In this document: positions 24,120-60,690 of the stretch, piece after piece
Layout: each line of letters opens with the position of its first letter
Numbering within the stretch: position 1 is the stretch's first letter
DNA from: Hemibagrus wyckioides
Taxonomy: Eukaryota; Chordata; Actinopteri; Siluriformes; Bagridae
DNA length: 64,000 bases
NCBI RefSeq assembly: GCF_019097595.1
Contig: NC_080710.1
Location: forward strand, 13,538,280 to 13,602,279
Direction: 5' to 3'
Translations under genes and position numbers: made by a program
Notes under the pieces: generated by a model
Told to the model about the DNA's origin: nothing
Database searches by the model: none
The model's input: only the letters and a program-made list of their open reading frames with translations

Positions 24120-25250
24120 TGTATATGTATTCCCCTTTTGCCTTTATATTTTTATGGTTGTATTACCACTCATGACCTGTTCTGTATTTTCATGAAATAG
24201 AACAGGTTTTTAATATAAGAATCTGTTTTAATTGCCTATACCCAGTTTCCTCTCCTCTCATACTGTTTCTTTCATGTCTACTATCAAAATGATCCTCTTT
24301 TACTTTTATAAGCAATAGTGTATGCCATGTGGTCATCCAAGTACATAATATGAACCCACGTTTCTTTAATTGAAACTTTATCCATTCCTGACTTCACCAT
24401 AAAGTATGCACATGAGTGACTGAGTGGAGACAAAAACTTTTCCCTCCAAAAGTTTCAGGTATTGGATTGGTCACTCTGAAAAACTGGGCGCGACCAAGGG
24501 ATCAATAAAAACCCTAAGCACCCATCTATCGTGGCTTTTTGGCTTTTTTAACTCGGCTTTTGTTGCTCGGCTTTTTGCTCTGCTCAGCTCGGCTTGGCCC
24601 CACGGGGCCCAACCCCCTCTCTGCTCTGCGGTCGGGGAGGCGGGCCCGTGCGCCTTTGCTTCCCGGCACGACCTCTTCTATCGTTGCCCGACTCGATGCC
24701 GATCTTTCTTAGGGACAAGACTTTCACTTTGTCTTGAGACTTTGCCGGCAGCTTCAAAGAACTTTGCACCACCAAAACCTTTTTCGTTCCAACAGAATCT
24801 CTCGCTTACTCCGAGGACCTCGAATCTCCGAACCTCCTTGATCCACTACAAGACGCTTGTCAACGAACCAATGCAAGTAAAAGCTACTAATTTTAGATCC
24901 GCAATTTTAAGCTGAAGCCCCTTTATTAAGGTGAATCCTAATTACCTTGACGATTCTCACACGTGGTAATCAAAACTCGATTTGAAACTTGCCATATTTT
25001 AGAAGACATAGACACATCTCTTCTCTGTTTCCTTATCTCTTTCTCTCTCTCTCTCGTTCTGATTTCCTCTGTATTCTCTTCCTTAATCTCAATCTCTCTG
25101 CCTACTTATCCTCTCTCTATAATCCTTATCCTGTCTCTTATGTATGTGTGTCATAGTTAGTATGTGTTGTGTGTTTTTGTTTTATTAAATGCATTTTATT
25201 CACGAGTGATTCTCTGTGCTTTGCTCACAATTTTGGGGGTCCCTGAACAT
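24120..25250 (+). mobile_element. Possible solo or 5' LTR of an endogenous retroelement
   Basis: A 1.1 kb stretch, base-compositionally foreign (GC-rich core 24550-24700), with a candidate TG start near 24120, a candidate poly(A)/TATA-like motif atcaataaaaaccc at 24500, and an end ...ttgctcaca followed within four bases by TGGGGGTCCCTGAACATG. That arrangement (CA, then a TGG-initiated primer-binding site) resembles the LTR/PBS junction of gamma-type retroviruses. No gag, pol or env reading frame was found downstream. Boundaries and class are uncertain. Confidence 0.3.
25032..25056. repeat. CT-rich simple tract
   Basis: Pyrimidine-only run tctctttctctctctctctc within the LTR-like region. Confidence 0.8.
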
Positions 25251-25288
25251 GTGCTAAATTACAGCTAGTACCCAATAAAGAAGGACTA

Positions 25289-25343
25289 GCATACCGAAAT
25301 TTGAAATCAAAATCCATGGTCCTAAGCATTACACAACGCAAAC
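25289..25343 (-). pseudogene. Degenerate tRNA-Gln relic, copy A
   Basis: The minus strand reads GTTTGCGTTGTGTAATGCTT then AGGACCATGG, a recognisable but diverged acceptor and D arm, followed by a T-arm-like TTTCAAATTTCGG. The anticodon arm is missing 16 bp relative to the copy at 27131-27199. Confidence 0.5.
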
Positions 25344-25503
25344 ACCACATAGTCTGCAAACTTTTATCAGTTGTTTTTTATCTTTCTCAATCTCCTGACA
25401 CATAGAATTCTTGCCTTTCAGACAAGGGGCTCTGAGGCAAGAGTCCTAGCCTCATACACAAAGTTGCAATTTCATAGCACGTGCCCATTGGAAACTCCAC
25501 CAC

Positions 25504-25575
25504 AGGTTCCACCGAGATTTGAACTCGGATCACTGGATTCAAAGTCCAGAGTGCTAACCGTTACACCATGGAGCA
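25504..25575 (-). tRNA. tRNA-Gln (TTG), copy A, acceptor stem imperfect
   Basis: 72 bp. D arm TGGTGTAACGGTTAGCAC, anticodon arm CTGGACTTTGAATCCAG (anticodon TTG) and T arm CCGAGTTCAAATCTCGG are all normal. The 5' end reads TGCTCCA against 3' TGGAACC, giving mismatches at pairs 1-72 and 3-70, so processing may be impaired. The internal B box (GTTCAAATC) is intact. No T-run terminator follows closely. Confidence 0.75.
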
Positions 25576-25786
25576 TCTGTTTTGCACTGAACTGGTATAT
25601 GACTAGCCTTGTAGGTCTTTTGGTGGGAAGGACACAAAGCTGGCATCATGGCCAAGCTGAGGTGCACAAAGACCCACGTCAAACCAAACCTCCATGAGCA
25701 AGAGGCACGTCACGCTTGCTCAGGCATAATTTAACTAGGCTCATTCTGTATTTTTTGCTGCAAGCACCCCAGAAAGGAGTGCAGAA

Positions 25787-25858
25787 AGGTCCCACCGAGA
25801 TTTGAACTCGGATCGCTGGATTCAGAGTCCAGAGTGCTAACCATTACACCATGGAACC
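25787..25858 (-). tRNA. tRNA-Gln (CTG), copy 1
   Basis: 72 bp. GGTTCCA...TGGGACC acceptor stem with one G-U-type pair, D arm TGGTGTAATGGTTAGCAC, anticodon arm CTGGACTCTGAATCCAG (anticodon CTG) and T arm CCGAGTTCAAATCTCGG. It matches the standard vertebrate tRNA-Gln-CTG throughout and looks functional. It lies in the 380 bp present only in duplication copy A. Confidence 0.93.
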
Positions 25859-26581
25859 ATCGATTGTGCCCAGGTCGCGATCTGAGATGTGTAGTCGCGA
25901 CTTGTGATGCGTTGCCGATGCCCGTGAAATATTTGGCATGCTAAATATCTGGAGCTGTCAGGTGATTCAAAATCCTGCTGTGTGAAAGGAGTTGTGACTG
26001 AAAAATACATCTGCGTTGACCTACAGCCAATGGGAGAGAAAGATACAGGCCAGCGGGAGCTTCGGGGAGGAGTAGTTATGCGCTTGGTTGTGAAACGTAG
26101 TTCGCGGACCAGACAGAGCTGTCGGCGATTCTTCCTGTTGTGCTGTCATGCAGTGTGTAACCTCCTGTCGCCGATTCATCGTGCAATGTGAACACAGCAG
26201 CAACTCTATGCTACCCCAGATAGACATGCAGTGTGAAAACAACGGTGATCCGGCGTCTTTGAAAATCGTGCAATGTGAACACTGCATAAGCTCCCACATA
26301 AATTTCATTCCTTAGATTTTGCAGCGAACCCCCATGTGCCTTGCGCAATTGGCATTATTCATGGGACTTGGCGTTTATGTTGTTAGTACCATGCAAATAC
26401 CATGTTATTGGCACTCTATTGTAACGATGTATTTAGCTTGTAAATTGGTCTTTTTATGTTGTATTATAACCTTGTCATTATTATGTCGTGTCACTAATTT
26501 GCAGCCAAACTTGGCTGCGCTCATTCTTAGGCTCTGTGTACCATCACACCAGGTCCCTTGGCTCATAAAGAAGGCATCCGC

Positions 26582-26653
26582 AGGTTCCACCGAGAGTTGA
26601 ACTCGGATCGCTGGATTCAGAGTCCAGAGTGCTAACCATTACACCATGGAACC
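26582..26653 (-). tRNA. tRNA-Gln (CTG), copy 2 (duplication A)
   Basis: 72 bp with a fully Watson-Crick acceptor stem (GGTTCCA/TGGAACC), anticodon CTG, and one change in the T loop (TTCAACT instead of TTCAAAT) shared with its duplicate at 28072-28143. All stems pair. The T-loop change falls in the B box, so promoter strength may differ. Confidence 0.88.
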
Positions 26654-26743
26654 TCCACACGGGGGTAATTTTTGCTGTGTTTTTTAATGTGTTGCGCTGT
26701 GTCATATACATTGCAATGATTACAACGATCTCAGGACGGGTAA

Positions 26744-26992
26744 TGCCGAGTTCACGCTGCACGATTTTAGCCCTGATTTTCAGTCGCCGACTAGTTTTGC
26801 AAAGTCGCCAACAAATGGCCAAAATCGAAGGCAAATCTTAGCCTGTGCACGCGAGTGACAATCTCGCAGTGTGAGTTAGCAAAGATGCGATCTGACCAAG
26901 TCACCGATGAGGCGCCGACGCCCGGGAAATATTTGGCATGCTAAATATCTGGACCTGTCAGCGACTCAAAATCGTGCAGTGTGAACTCGGCA
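26744..26992. mobile_element. Harbinger-like MITE, copy A
   Basis: 249 bp. Left TIR TGCCGAGTTCACGCTGCACGATTTT and right end AAAATCGTGCAGTGTGAACTCGGCA are inverted, flanked by TAA on both sides. A 3 bp TWA-type duplication is typical of PIF/Harbinger elements. No ORF. Related sequence, apparently older, recurs at 25880-25985 and 26105-26285. Confidence 0.65.
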
Positions 26993-27130
26993 TAAGAGGG
27001 TTTTGTTCTGTCACTGCTATGCCCAAATTATTGTGTTCTGTCAGGCAAGCAAAGCCAAGCTCATAAAGAAATTTCCTTGTGTAGCATTTGCGGTGTATCT
27101 CCATGCCCCTTGCCCAATAAAGAAGGACTA

Positions 27131-27199
27131 GCATACCGAAATTTGAAATCAAATGGGTGGGTTCAAACTCCATGGTCCTAAGCATTACACGACGCAAAC
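27131..27199 (-). pseudogene. Degenerate tRNA-Gln relic, copy B
   Basis: The minus strand GTTTGCGTCGTGTAATGCTT...AGTTTGAACCC...TTTCAAATTTCGG aligns along a whole tRNA-Gln-TTG, but the acceptor stem and anticodon stem no longer pair. It is the fuller version of the relic at 25289-25343. Confidence 0.5.
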
Positions 27200-27360
27200 A
27201 CCACATGGTCTGCAAACTTTTAGCAGTTGTTTTTTTATCTTTCTCAATTTCCTGACACATAGAATTCTTGCCTTTCAGGCAAGGGGCTCTGAGGCAAGAG
27301 TCCTGGCCTCATACACAAAGTTGCAGTTTCATAGCACGTGCCCATTGGAAACTCCACCAC

Positions 27361-27432
27361 AGGTTCCGCTGAGATTTGAACTCGGATCATTGGATTCAAA
27401 GTCCAGAGTGCTAACCGTTACACCATGGAACC
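27361..27432 (-). tRNA. tRNA-Gln (TTG), copy B, with stem mismatches
   Basis: Counterpart of 25504-25575. The acceptor 5' strand is normal (GGTTCCA) but the 3' strand reads CGGAACC (mismatch at pair 7-66); the T stem has one C-A mismatch (CCGAG/CTCAG) and the anticodon stem one (CTGGA/TCCAA). Anticodon TTG is kept. Probably a decaying gene or pseudogene. Confidence 0.6.
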
Positions 27433-28071
27433 CCAGGAGGAGTAACTGTTTTGCACTGAACTGGTATATGACTAGCCTTGTAGGTCTTTTGGTGGGAAGG
27501 ACACAAAACTGGTATCATGGCCAAGCTGAGGTGCACAAAGACCCGCGTCAAACCAAACCTCCATGAGCAAGAGGCGCGTCACGCTTAGTTTGCGGACCAG
27601 ACAGAGCTGTCGGCGATTCTTCCTGTTGTGCTGTCATGCAGAGTGTAACCTCCTGTCGCCGATTCATCGTGCAATGTGAACACAGCAGCAACTCTATGCT
27701 ACCCCAGATAGACATGCAGTGTGAAAACAACGGTGATCCGGCGTCTTTGAAAATCGTGCAATGTGAACACTGCATAAGCTCCCACATAAATTTCATTCCT
27801 TAGATTTTGCAGCGAACCCCCATGTGCCTTGCGCAATTGGCATTATTCATGGGACTTGGCGTTTATGTTGTGTTAGTACCATGCAAATACCATGTTATTG
27901 GCACCCTATTGTAACGACGTATTTAGCTTGTAAATTGGTCTTTTTACGTTGTATTATAACCTTGTCATTATTATGTCGTGTCACTAATTTGCAGCCAAAC
28001 TTGGCTGCGCTCATTCTTAGGCTCTGTGTACCATCACACCAGGTCCCTTGGCTCATAAAGAAGGCATCCGC

Positions 28072-28143
28072 AGGTTCCACCGAGAGTTGAACTCGGATCG
28101 CTGGATTCAGAGTCCAGAGTGCTAACCATTACACCATGGAACC
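28072..28143 (-). tRNA. tRNA-Gln (CTG), copy 3 (duplication B)
   Basis: Identical to the gene at 26582-26653, including the T-loop A-to-C change, as expected for a recent duplicate. All stems pair; anticodon CTG. Confidence 0.88.
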
Positions 28144-28233
28144 TCCACACGGGGGCAATTTTTGCTGTGTTTTTTAATGTGTTGCGCTGTGTCATATACA
28201 TTGCAATGATTACAATGATCTCAGGACGGGTAA

Positions 28234-28482
28234 TGCCGAGTTCACGCTGCACGATTTTAGCCCTGATTTTCAGTCGCCGACTAGTTTTGCAAAGTCGCCG
28301 ACAAATGGCCAAAATCAAAGGCAAATCTTAGCCTGTGCACGCGAGTGACAATCTCACAGTGTGAGTTAGCAAAGACGCGATCTGACCGAGTCACCGATGA
28401 GGCGCCGACGCCCGGGAAATATTTGGCATGCTAAATATCTGGACCTGTCAGCGACTCAAAATCGTGCAGTGTGAACTTGGCA
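28234..28482. mobile_element. Harbinger-like MITE, copy B
   Basis: Same element and same TAA flanks as 26744-26992, duplicated with its surroundings rather than independently inserted. Confidence 0.65.
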
Positions 28483-28550
28483 TAAGAGGGTTTTGTTCTG
28501 TCACTGCTATGCCCAAATTATTGTGTTCTGTCAGGCGAGCAAAGCCAAGC

Positions 28551-28982
28551 TCATAAAGAAAGTTCCTTGTTTCCTTTGAGTGGCTTGTTTCTTGCCCCTT
28601 TCGTACATGCCCTAAACTGATAGCATCTGCCATGTTGATTTGGCAGGGAAACCTCTACACCCAACCTCCACATGGAACTGTTATAACTCCAACTTACCTT
28701 ACCCGGTCCTTTTTGGCATCTCTCGGGCTTAACATAACCCGACATTTTGCTATCTTGTATTCTTCTACGATTGATGACAGAGGTTGTAGCTATCTGGAAA
28801 GGATATAAAGGCAGACCAAAGAGAAGCTTGGAGGAATCCCCAACCACTTCTGCAGATACTTGTTGGTCTTCCTCGATACCTTCCACAGTTGTCATAGGAA
28901 ACTCATAGACTGTGAAGAACTGAAGGAACCTGGGCAGAATATAACCAAGTTTTAAATTTGCTGGGCAATCCGGACCTATCAA
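28551..28982 (-). other. Unrecognised 143-codon open reading frame
   Basis: Minus-strand ORF (starts MIGPDCPANLKLGYILPRFL) whose 3' end runs into duplication copy B. It contains no motif I recognise and has no paralogue at copy A. It may be chance or a fragment of a retroelement. Without a homology search no function is proposed. Confidence 0.15.
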
Positions 28983-30663
28983 TCTTCTTCAGCCTTTTTC
29001 AGAGATCGATAGATAGATATAGATATGATTTTATGATTTTACGAATGTTCTGCCACTTGTAGTGCCTTATATTGTAGTGTTTTGGTATGGGCACTTAAGC
29101 TACCATGTTGTGTTATTACAATGTAATTACATCACTTAGTTTTTTTTAGTGAAATTACTAGGTTGTTACCATGTTGTGATTTAAACATTTCAATTAACAA
29201 CGTGATATTTAAATGTCAATGTTTTGTCACAGTAAATCCTTTTTTTATATGGTATTATAAGCATTATCATTTATTTCAAGAGATTCATCTGGATCAGCAA
29301 AAGAATGTTGACTATTCTGATAAAACCTGAGCATGGATCTTATTTTTGTTTTACAATAAATAAAATTGATTGTATTGTAAAATACAATAAAATAAAATTA
29401 ATAAGGCTCTCTTTATGTTGTAATATCCTTATTTTAACATTTTATTAAAAAACATTTGTTTTGTAAGATTAGATTTTGATAACTTATCTTCTTATTAACA
29501 TATTTAACACTTGTTTTTAACATTATAACAATAGATTGCATTGTAGCTCATATAAATCTATCTAAGCACAACATTTTAATGATTAGTGGATACATATAAT
29601 TTAAAGGCACTTGCATGAAATCAAATGCACTAGCATGTAGCTAATAATAACATAAAAATAGTGTATAATTATGACAGTTTTATTTAGTGTTCAATAACTT
29701 ATATGTAGTTATAACTTGATTATAAAACACCAAATCGTGAACATTACTAAAATACATGGAGTATCTTGGTAGATCACTAATTGGAACAAACCCCACAAAC
29801 GTCATTGAACTCACTGAAATCTTGTTAATGCAGTCAACTGATAGTCTGGTATTATAATCTGAGCGTGTTGAATTCCTTATGGAAGCAGTACCACTTTCAT
29901 TTTGATTTCTTTTTTATTATCTACAGATTCTTCTCTGAAACATCAATATTTAAAACATATATCGCTCAGCGTTACATTTCTCTTTTATAAAATAATGACG
30001 CTTTGTAAAACATTGTGAGTGTTTCAGGTATTTCAGATGTAAATATATCTAAACATTTACTAACCCTCTTTCCCAAAGCATAGAGCTGTGATTAACAGTG
30101 TGCATCTCAAATGAAATAAAAAAAACAAATGTACTTTCTGCTCACTGTGTGACTAGGCATTGTCAAATGATATAGATGCAATAAATAGATAAATGCAGTA
30201 CTAGGTATTCTCTGTCACAGAAAATAACCGGCTGAAGAAAATACTTATTAATGTGATATAAATTACATAGTAGTATAACTGATGATTATTTTCACAATAC
30301 AAAATTAAATGATAAAATCCCAACAAAACTGAAGACACTTTCTATTCTGCAAGTCACAGTAAAATCAATAAACTCAGATGGCAGCTGTCATTTAAAGTTT
30401 AGATACAGGATGAAAGTGGATGTATTTAATGGGATTACATGTCCACTCAGGATCATTATGGCATTATATCTATAAACACAAAATATAAGTGGTGATCACA
30501 GTGTACAAAATATCTAAAGGTTTCTCTATCAGTAGAAAAGAGTTCATCTCCAACAATGCTGTATACTGAAATACAGGTGAAGGACTGTGCAAAAGTAGGG
30601 TGGAGGTCCTGACAGTAAGGATTTAGGTGCACTGTCTGGGTCCTGCTTAGCACCTGACTCTAT
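28983..30663. other. Intergenic and probable npr1 3' UTR sequence
   Basis: AT-rich. The sequence immediately left of 30664 should be the npr1 3' UTR. On the minus strand AATAAA occurs near 29666, but a single poly(A) site cannot be chosen from sequence alone. No other gene seen. Confidence 0.45.
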
Positions 30664-56824
<26,161 letters not shown>

Positions 56825-56959
56825 CTAAAAAAAGAAAGAAAAAAGGGAAAAATGCAGGTTATTAAACACAAGATATCACAGCAATTTTCTGTGACCCAAA
56901 ATTCTGTATATATCAAATAAAGTCTCCTAAACTTTACTTGTTTCCATCACTAATCTAAA

Positions 56960-57931
56960 TATGAAGTCTGCACATTCCTATTAAAATGCTAGGTTTTTGT
57001 GATATAAAAAATTCAACCAAGATAAATCATGTCAGAATTTTTTTCCACCCTCAATGTGAAATTACAACACAAAAATTAAATGAAAAACAATCAGAAACTT
57101 TCTTAGGAAACTTTCTTATGTTTTAGGTAATTGTAAAAAAAACAATTACCTACTTACATGTGTGCATATGTTTACATCTCAAAACTACTGCCTCGTTGAA
57201 GCACCTTTTGATTTTATTACACCACTCAATTTTTTGGGGTAAGAGTCTATTAGCATGGTACATCTTGAGTTGGTAAAATATTCCCAATCTTTCTCACAAA
57301 AGCATTCTAGATCCATCAGATTGTAAGGGCATCTTCTGTGCACAGCCTGCTTCAGGTCACAGCACAAATTTATATTGGGTGTCAGATCTGGGCCCTGGCT
57401 AGATCTTTTAAAATCTTTGATTTTCCTTTGGTTAAGCAATTCTTTTTTCGATTTGAATATAAGCTTTGGGTTTTTCTTGTGCAGAAAAGCAAAATTCCTT
57501 TTCATCTTACTAGCCAAAACCTGAAGGTTTTACACTAAAATCGAATGGTATTTGTAGCTGGTATTTGTCACCTTGATTAAAGCCCCAGTTCTGGTTGAAG
57601 AAAAGCTGCCCTAAAGCATGATGCTTTGATAATCATATCAAAAAAGCTTTATTTGGGGTTAATAGGAATATTTTCATTCATGACGACTGTATTATAATTA
57701 CAAATTATCAATAGAGTGAATGGGATTGGTTAATTTTAAATATAGCCACACCACCAATTATAAAAGGGTGTACACACTTATGCAACCAGGTTATTTTTTT
57801 TCCTAAAATGTTTCAGATTGTTTTTAATTTTTTATATGCTGTATTTTTACAATGAGGATGGAAAGTTCTGGCATAATTTATTTTGGTTTTATTTTTTACA
57901 TCACAGTGTATAAACTTTTTACATCCATTGT
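56960..57931. mobile_element. DNA-type repeat element, family unresolved
   Basis: The left stretch aagtctgcacattcctattaaaatgctaggtttttgtgatataaa and the right end gtgtataaactttttacatc are familiar as the two ends of a common fish interspersed element about 1 kb long. The interior (57185-57517 minus) shows no intact protein. Confidence 0.4.
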
Positions 57932-58225
57932 AAATGGTAACAATTAGGCCCAATTTCCTAGCACTGACTGACTGTTCAATAAACTAACGAGATTACCAAA
58001 GCATAGAGCAAGAACAAAATGTCATCTTAACACTATTAGATAGGAATTTGTGGTCTGTGTGTCTGCATGAATGTAAGCATGCCTAACAGTAACATGAAAA
58101 AAGAAAAAAAGGCATTTCTGGTGATTAGCTCATAATTTTTTCACACTGTACTGCTGATCTATTAACATGCCCTACTAACACACAGACAATGCAAGCAGAA
58201 GACCAGCAGTACAAATATATCATGC

Positions 58226-58251
58226 GCACACACACACACACACACACACAA
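58226..58251. repeat. (CA)n microsatellite
   Basis: Twelve to thirteen CA units. Confidence 0.95.
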
Positions 58252-59947
58252 TAGGGGAGGGTCTAATTGTTAATGACATAAAAGGTCAATAAAAAAGACA
58301 ATTATACACTGTACAGTGGAATCTATAAAAGGCTTCATTAATGCTGCATGAACTAGGACAATCATTTCAGTTTGTCCAAGCAGAGTCATTTCTGTACTTC
58401 TGCATCCAAGAGCCACATAAGTAACACAGGACCAAGTCAGTGAGGCTACTAAATCCACAAAGTCATTTAGACAAAACAGAACATTTTTTCCACTCTAACA
58501 GAAAACCAGAGAATGGAAGATATGTCTTTAGTTCCATGTATTTTTAAGCACTTTCAGTGAGAGCAGGATATTGTTTGTCGATAAAAATGGTTTTAAAATA
58601 CACTGACACAGTGATTTTTCAGTGACATTCTGTGATGGTCAAACTGTAATAAGCACTTTGTTGAAAGGTTGTTTTCATACTAGTTTTACTCTTTTACTCC
58701 TTTTTAGCAATCATAAGCAATATTTGATTAGAGGTCACATTATCAGAGGTCACAAAGCACAAAGCTCCGTTCTGCCTAAATTATGAGTACAGAAATATGT
58801 TTAGATTTAAACAGCACCAAAATTATTTCTGACCTCTAATGTTTCTGATATCATTCACAGAGATCTAAGCTGTTCCTAGATTTGCAATTATTGCCTGTTT
58901 TGGTTGGAAAGAAAGAAGTTGTACCATCATGTCAAAAAGTTTCTTTCAGCATCACAGCTGAAACAGTAGACACAAGACCAAAGACACAGCCAGACATATA
59001 TAAGACACAGCACTTACCACTAAACAATAAAACTGACTTTATGATCTATGGAGCCTGGGCTGCAGCTGTCAAAGTACAAGGAAGTACAATGATATGTGTA
59101 AGCATAATATATGATATTATAATGGTTGGGTGTTAGCGAAAGGTTAGGTGTGAATGTCAAAGTATGTTCTGGGTTTTTTTTTTAACAACTAGATTGTGTT
59201 CATAATAAATCTAATCAGATCGTATCTGTGGAATTTGTTTTTCATTTTTTTTTTTACTTTCTTTTTTTTTTCAGTTAAAAGGTCCCTGGGTGAAAATGAT
59301 TGAGAATTTGTACAAAAAATAAACAGTTGGCATAATGGAAATGGAATCAGACTGTTACATGACATACATGTCCATTTTATACCTAATTAAAAGCAATGAG
59401 TAATTGCAATATGTTCAACCACTTTCTTCTAAATGCAGTCATCTATCAAAGATTTCCTGGAAACTAAGAGTCCATTAGAGTACTAAAGCTCTTACAAACC
59501 AAACTAAAAAGCACACAGCAAGCTGTGTGTGATTCTCAAAGCTTTCACCAACAGGCAAATAATAAAAACATGACATAGAAGCAAATGGCATACGTGTTAT
59601 GCTTATTTCAATACTAGTACTACTATTACTGTTAATATTGTTATAATTATTGTAATATATATCTGATCCAGGCTCATAATGTTCATGATTCAAATGGCAA
59701 CTGTAAAACTCACATACCACTGCACACAACAGGCCTATCTATCTCTCTGTCAATGCCACACACTCACTGCATCCATCGTTCTATCAATTTACCAGTAAAA
59801 CACCACAACTTTCTCTTCATAATCTTTCAACCAATCTCTCTGTATCACTTCTTCTGTCATTCTACTAATAACACTCTCCATCTATCTACTTGTATTTCCT
59901 CTTTCTACTAGTAACTGTCTCTCTATCATTCTGTCTGTCACCCTTTT

Positions 59948-60015
<68 letters not shown>

Positions 60016-60016
60016 T
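59948..60016. repeat. (CTTT)n microsatellite
   Basis: About seventeen uninterrupted CTTT units, followed directly by the LINE relic. Confidence 0.97.
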
Positions 60017-60079
60017 TGCTTCCTTAAAAATTCAAAGTATCTTAATCTTAAAAAGCTTAAGATATATTTTCAATCTGGT

Positions 60080-60690
60080 TTGCAGAAGCAAAAATCTAAA
60101 TCCCTCATGAAGAATTTAAAGTATCTAGCCAGCAAATTTTCTCCAAATGTGAACAAAACAAAACAGATTGTTGTGGACTTCAGGAGAGCAAAGAGCAACC
60201 ATTTTACACTAAACACAAAGGATCTTCCGTGGAGATCCACAAGATCTTCACCTGTCGAAGAACCTCACCTTGTCACTCAATACCAGCTCCATCACCAAGA
60301 AAGCCCAACAGTGGCTCTACTTTCTATGAAGGCTGAGGAAAGCCTATATCCCAACCCCCATCCTGACCATGTTCAACAGAGATACTATCACAGCTAAGCA
60401 GCTGCCTGGTGTGGGAACTGCACTGGACCACAATACCCTGCAGCAGAAAGTAAAGACAGCTAAGAAAGATCATCAGAGTTCATCAACACATACTGCGTCT
60501 ACAAAGCCAACAGCATTGTGTTTCCCTCACACAATCCCTCAAACACACACTCTTCACCATCCTGCTATCTGGAAAAAGGTACAGAAGCATTCAGGCTCTC
60601 ACAAACAGACTGTGTAACAGTTTCTTCCGTGCAGCATTTAGACTCCTTAATATCCAGGGCCTAGACTTACATGAATCCTATAATGGATAA
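60080..60690 (+). pseudogene. LINE 3' ORF fragment (same family as 50185-51185)
   Basis: [20 protein letters not shown] matches the INKTKEVVVDFSRAQ block of the other copy. Later pieces in other frames read KRYRSIQALTNRLCNSFF and FRLLN, the C-terminus of the LINE ORF. 5'-truncated with internal deletions and frameshifts. Confidence 0.75.

Larger units (their letters stand above)
25271..27080. repeat. Tandem segmental duplication, copy A
   Basis: Starts cccaataaagaaggactagc and ends ctcataaagaaatttccttg. It is repeated with high identity at 27113-28570. Copy A uniquely contains 25718-26098 (about 380 bp, including a tRNA-Gln-CTG gene), absent from copy B. Both share a degenerate tRNA relic, a tRNA-Gln-TTG, a tRNA-Gln-CTG and a Harbinger-like MITE. 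Only 32 bp separate the copies. Confidence 0.9.
27113..28570. repeat. Tandem segmental duplication, copy B
   Basis: Direct-orientation copy of 25271-27080 lacking the 380 bp that hold tRNA-Gln-CTG copy 1. The join is at 27586/27587, where cacgctt meets agtttgcggaccag. It has 16 bp more than copy A inside the tRNA relic, so the two copies differ by reciprocal indels. Confidence 0.9.
57932..60079. other. npr1 upstream intron
   Basis: AT-rich intron with (CA)n at 58226-58251 and (CTTT)n at 59948-60016. No npr1 upstream exon found. Confidence 0.5.

Noticed and set aside
24424..24915. 163-codon plus-strand ORF
   Set aside because: Lies in the GC-rich core of the LTR-like block, where stop codons are rare; no recognisable protein features.
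26021..28324. Pairs of similar ORFs (e.g. 26544-26834 and 28034-28324)
   Set aside because: They overlap tRNA genes and MITEs and recur only because the DNA is duplicated; not protein genes.
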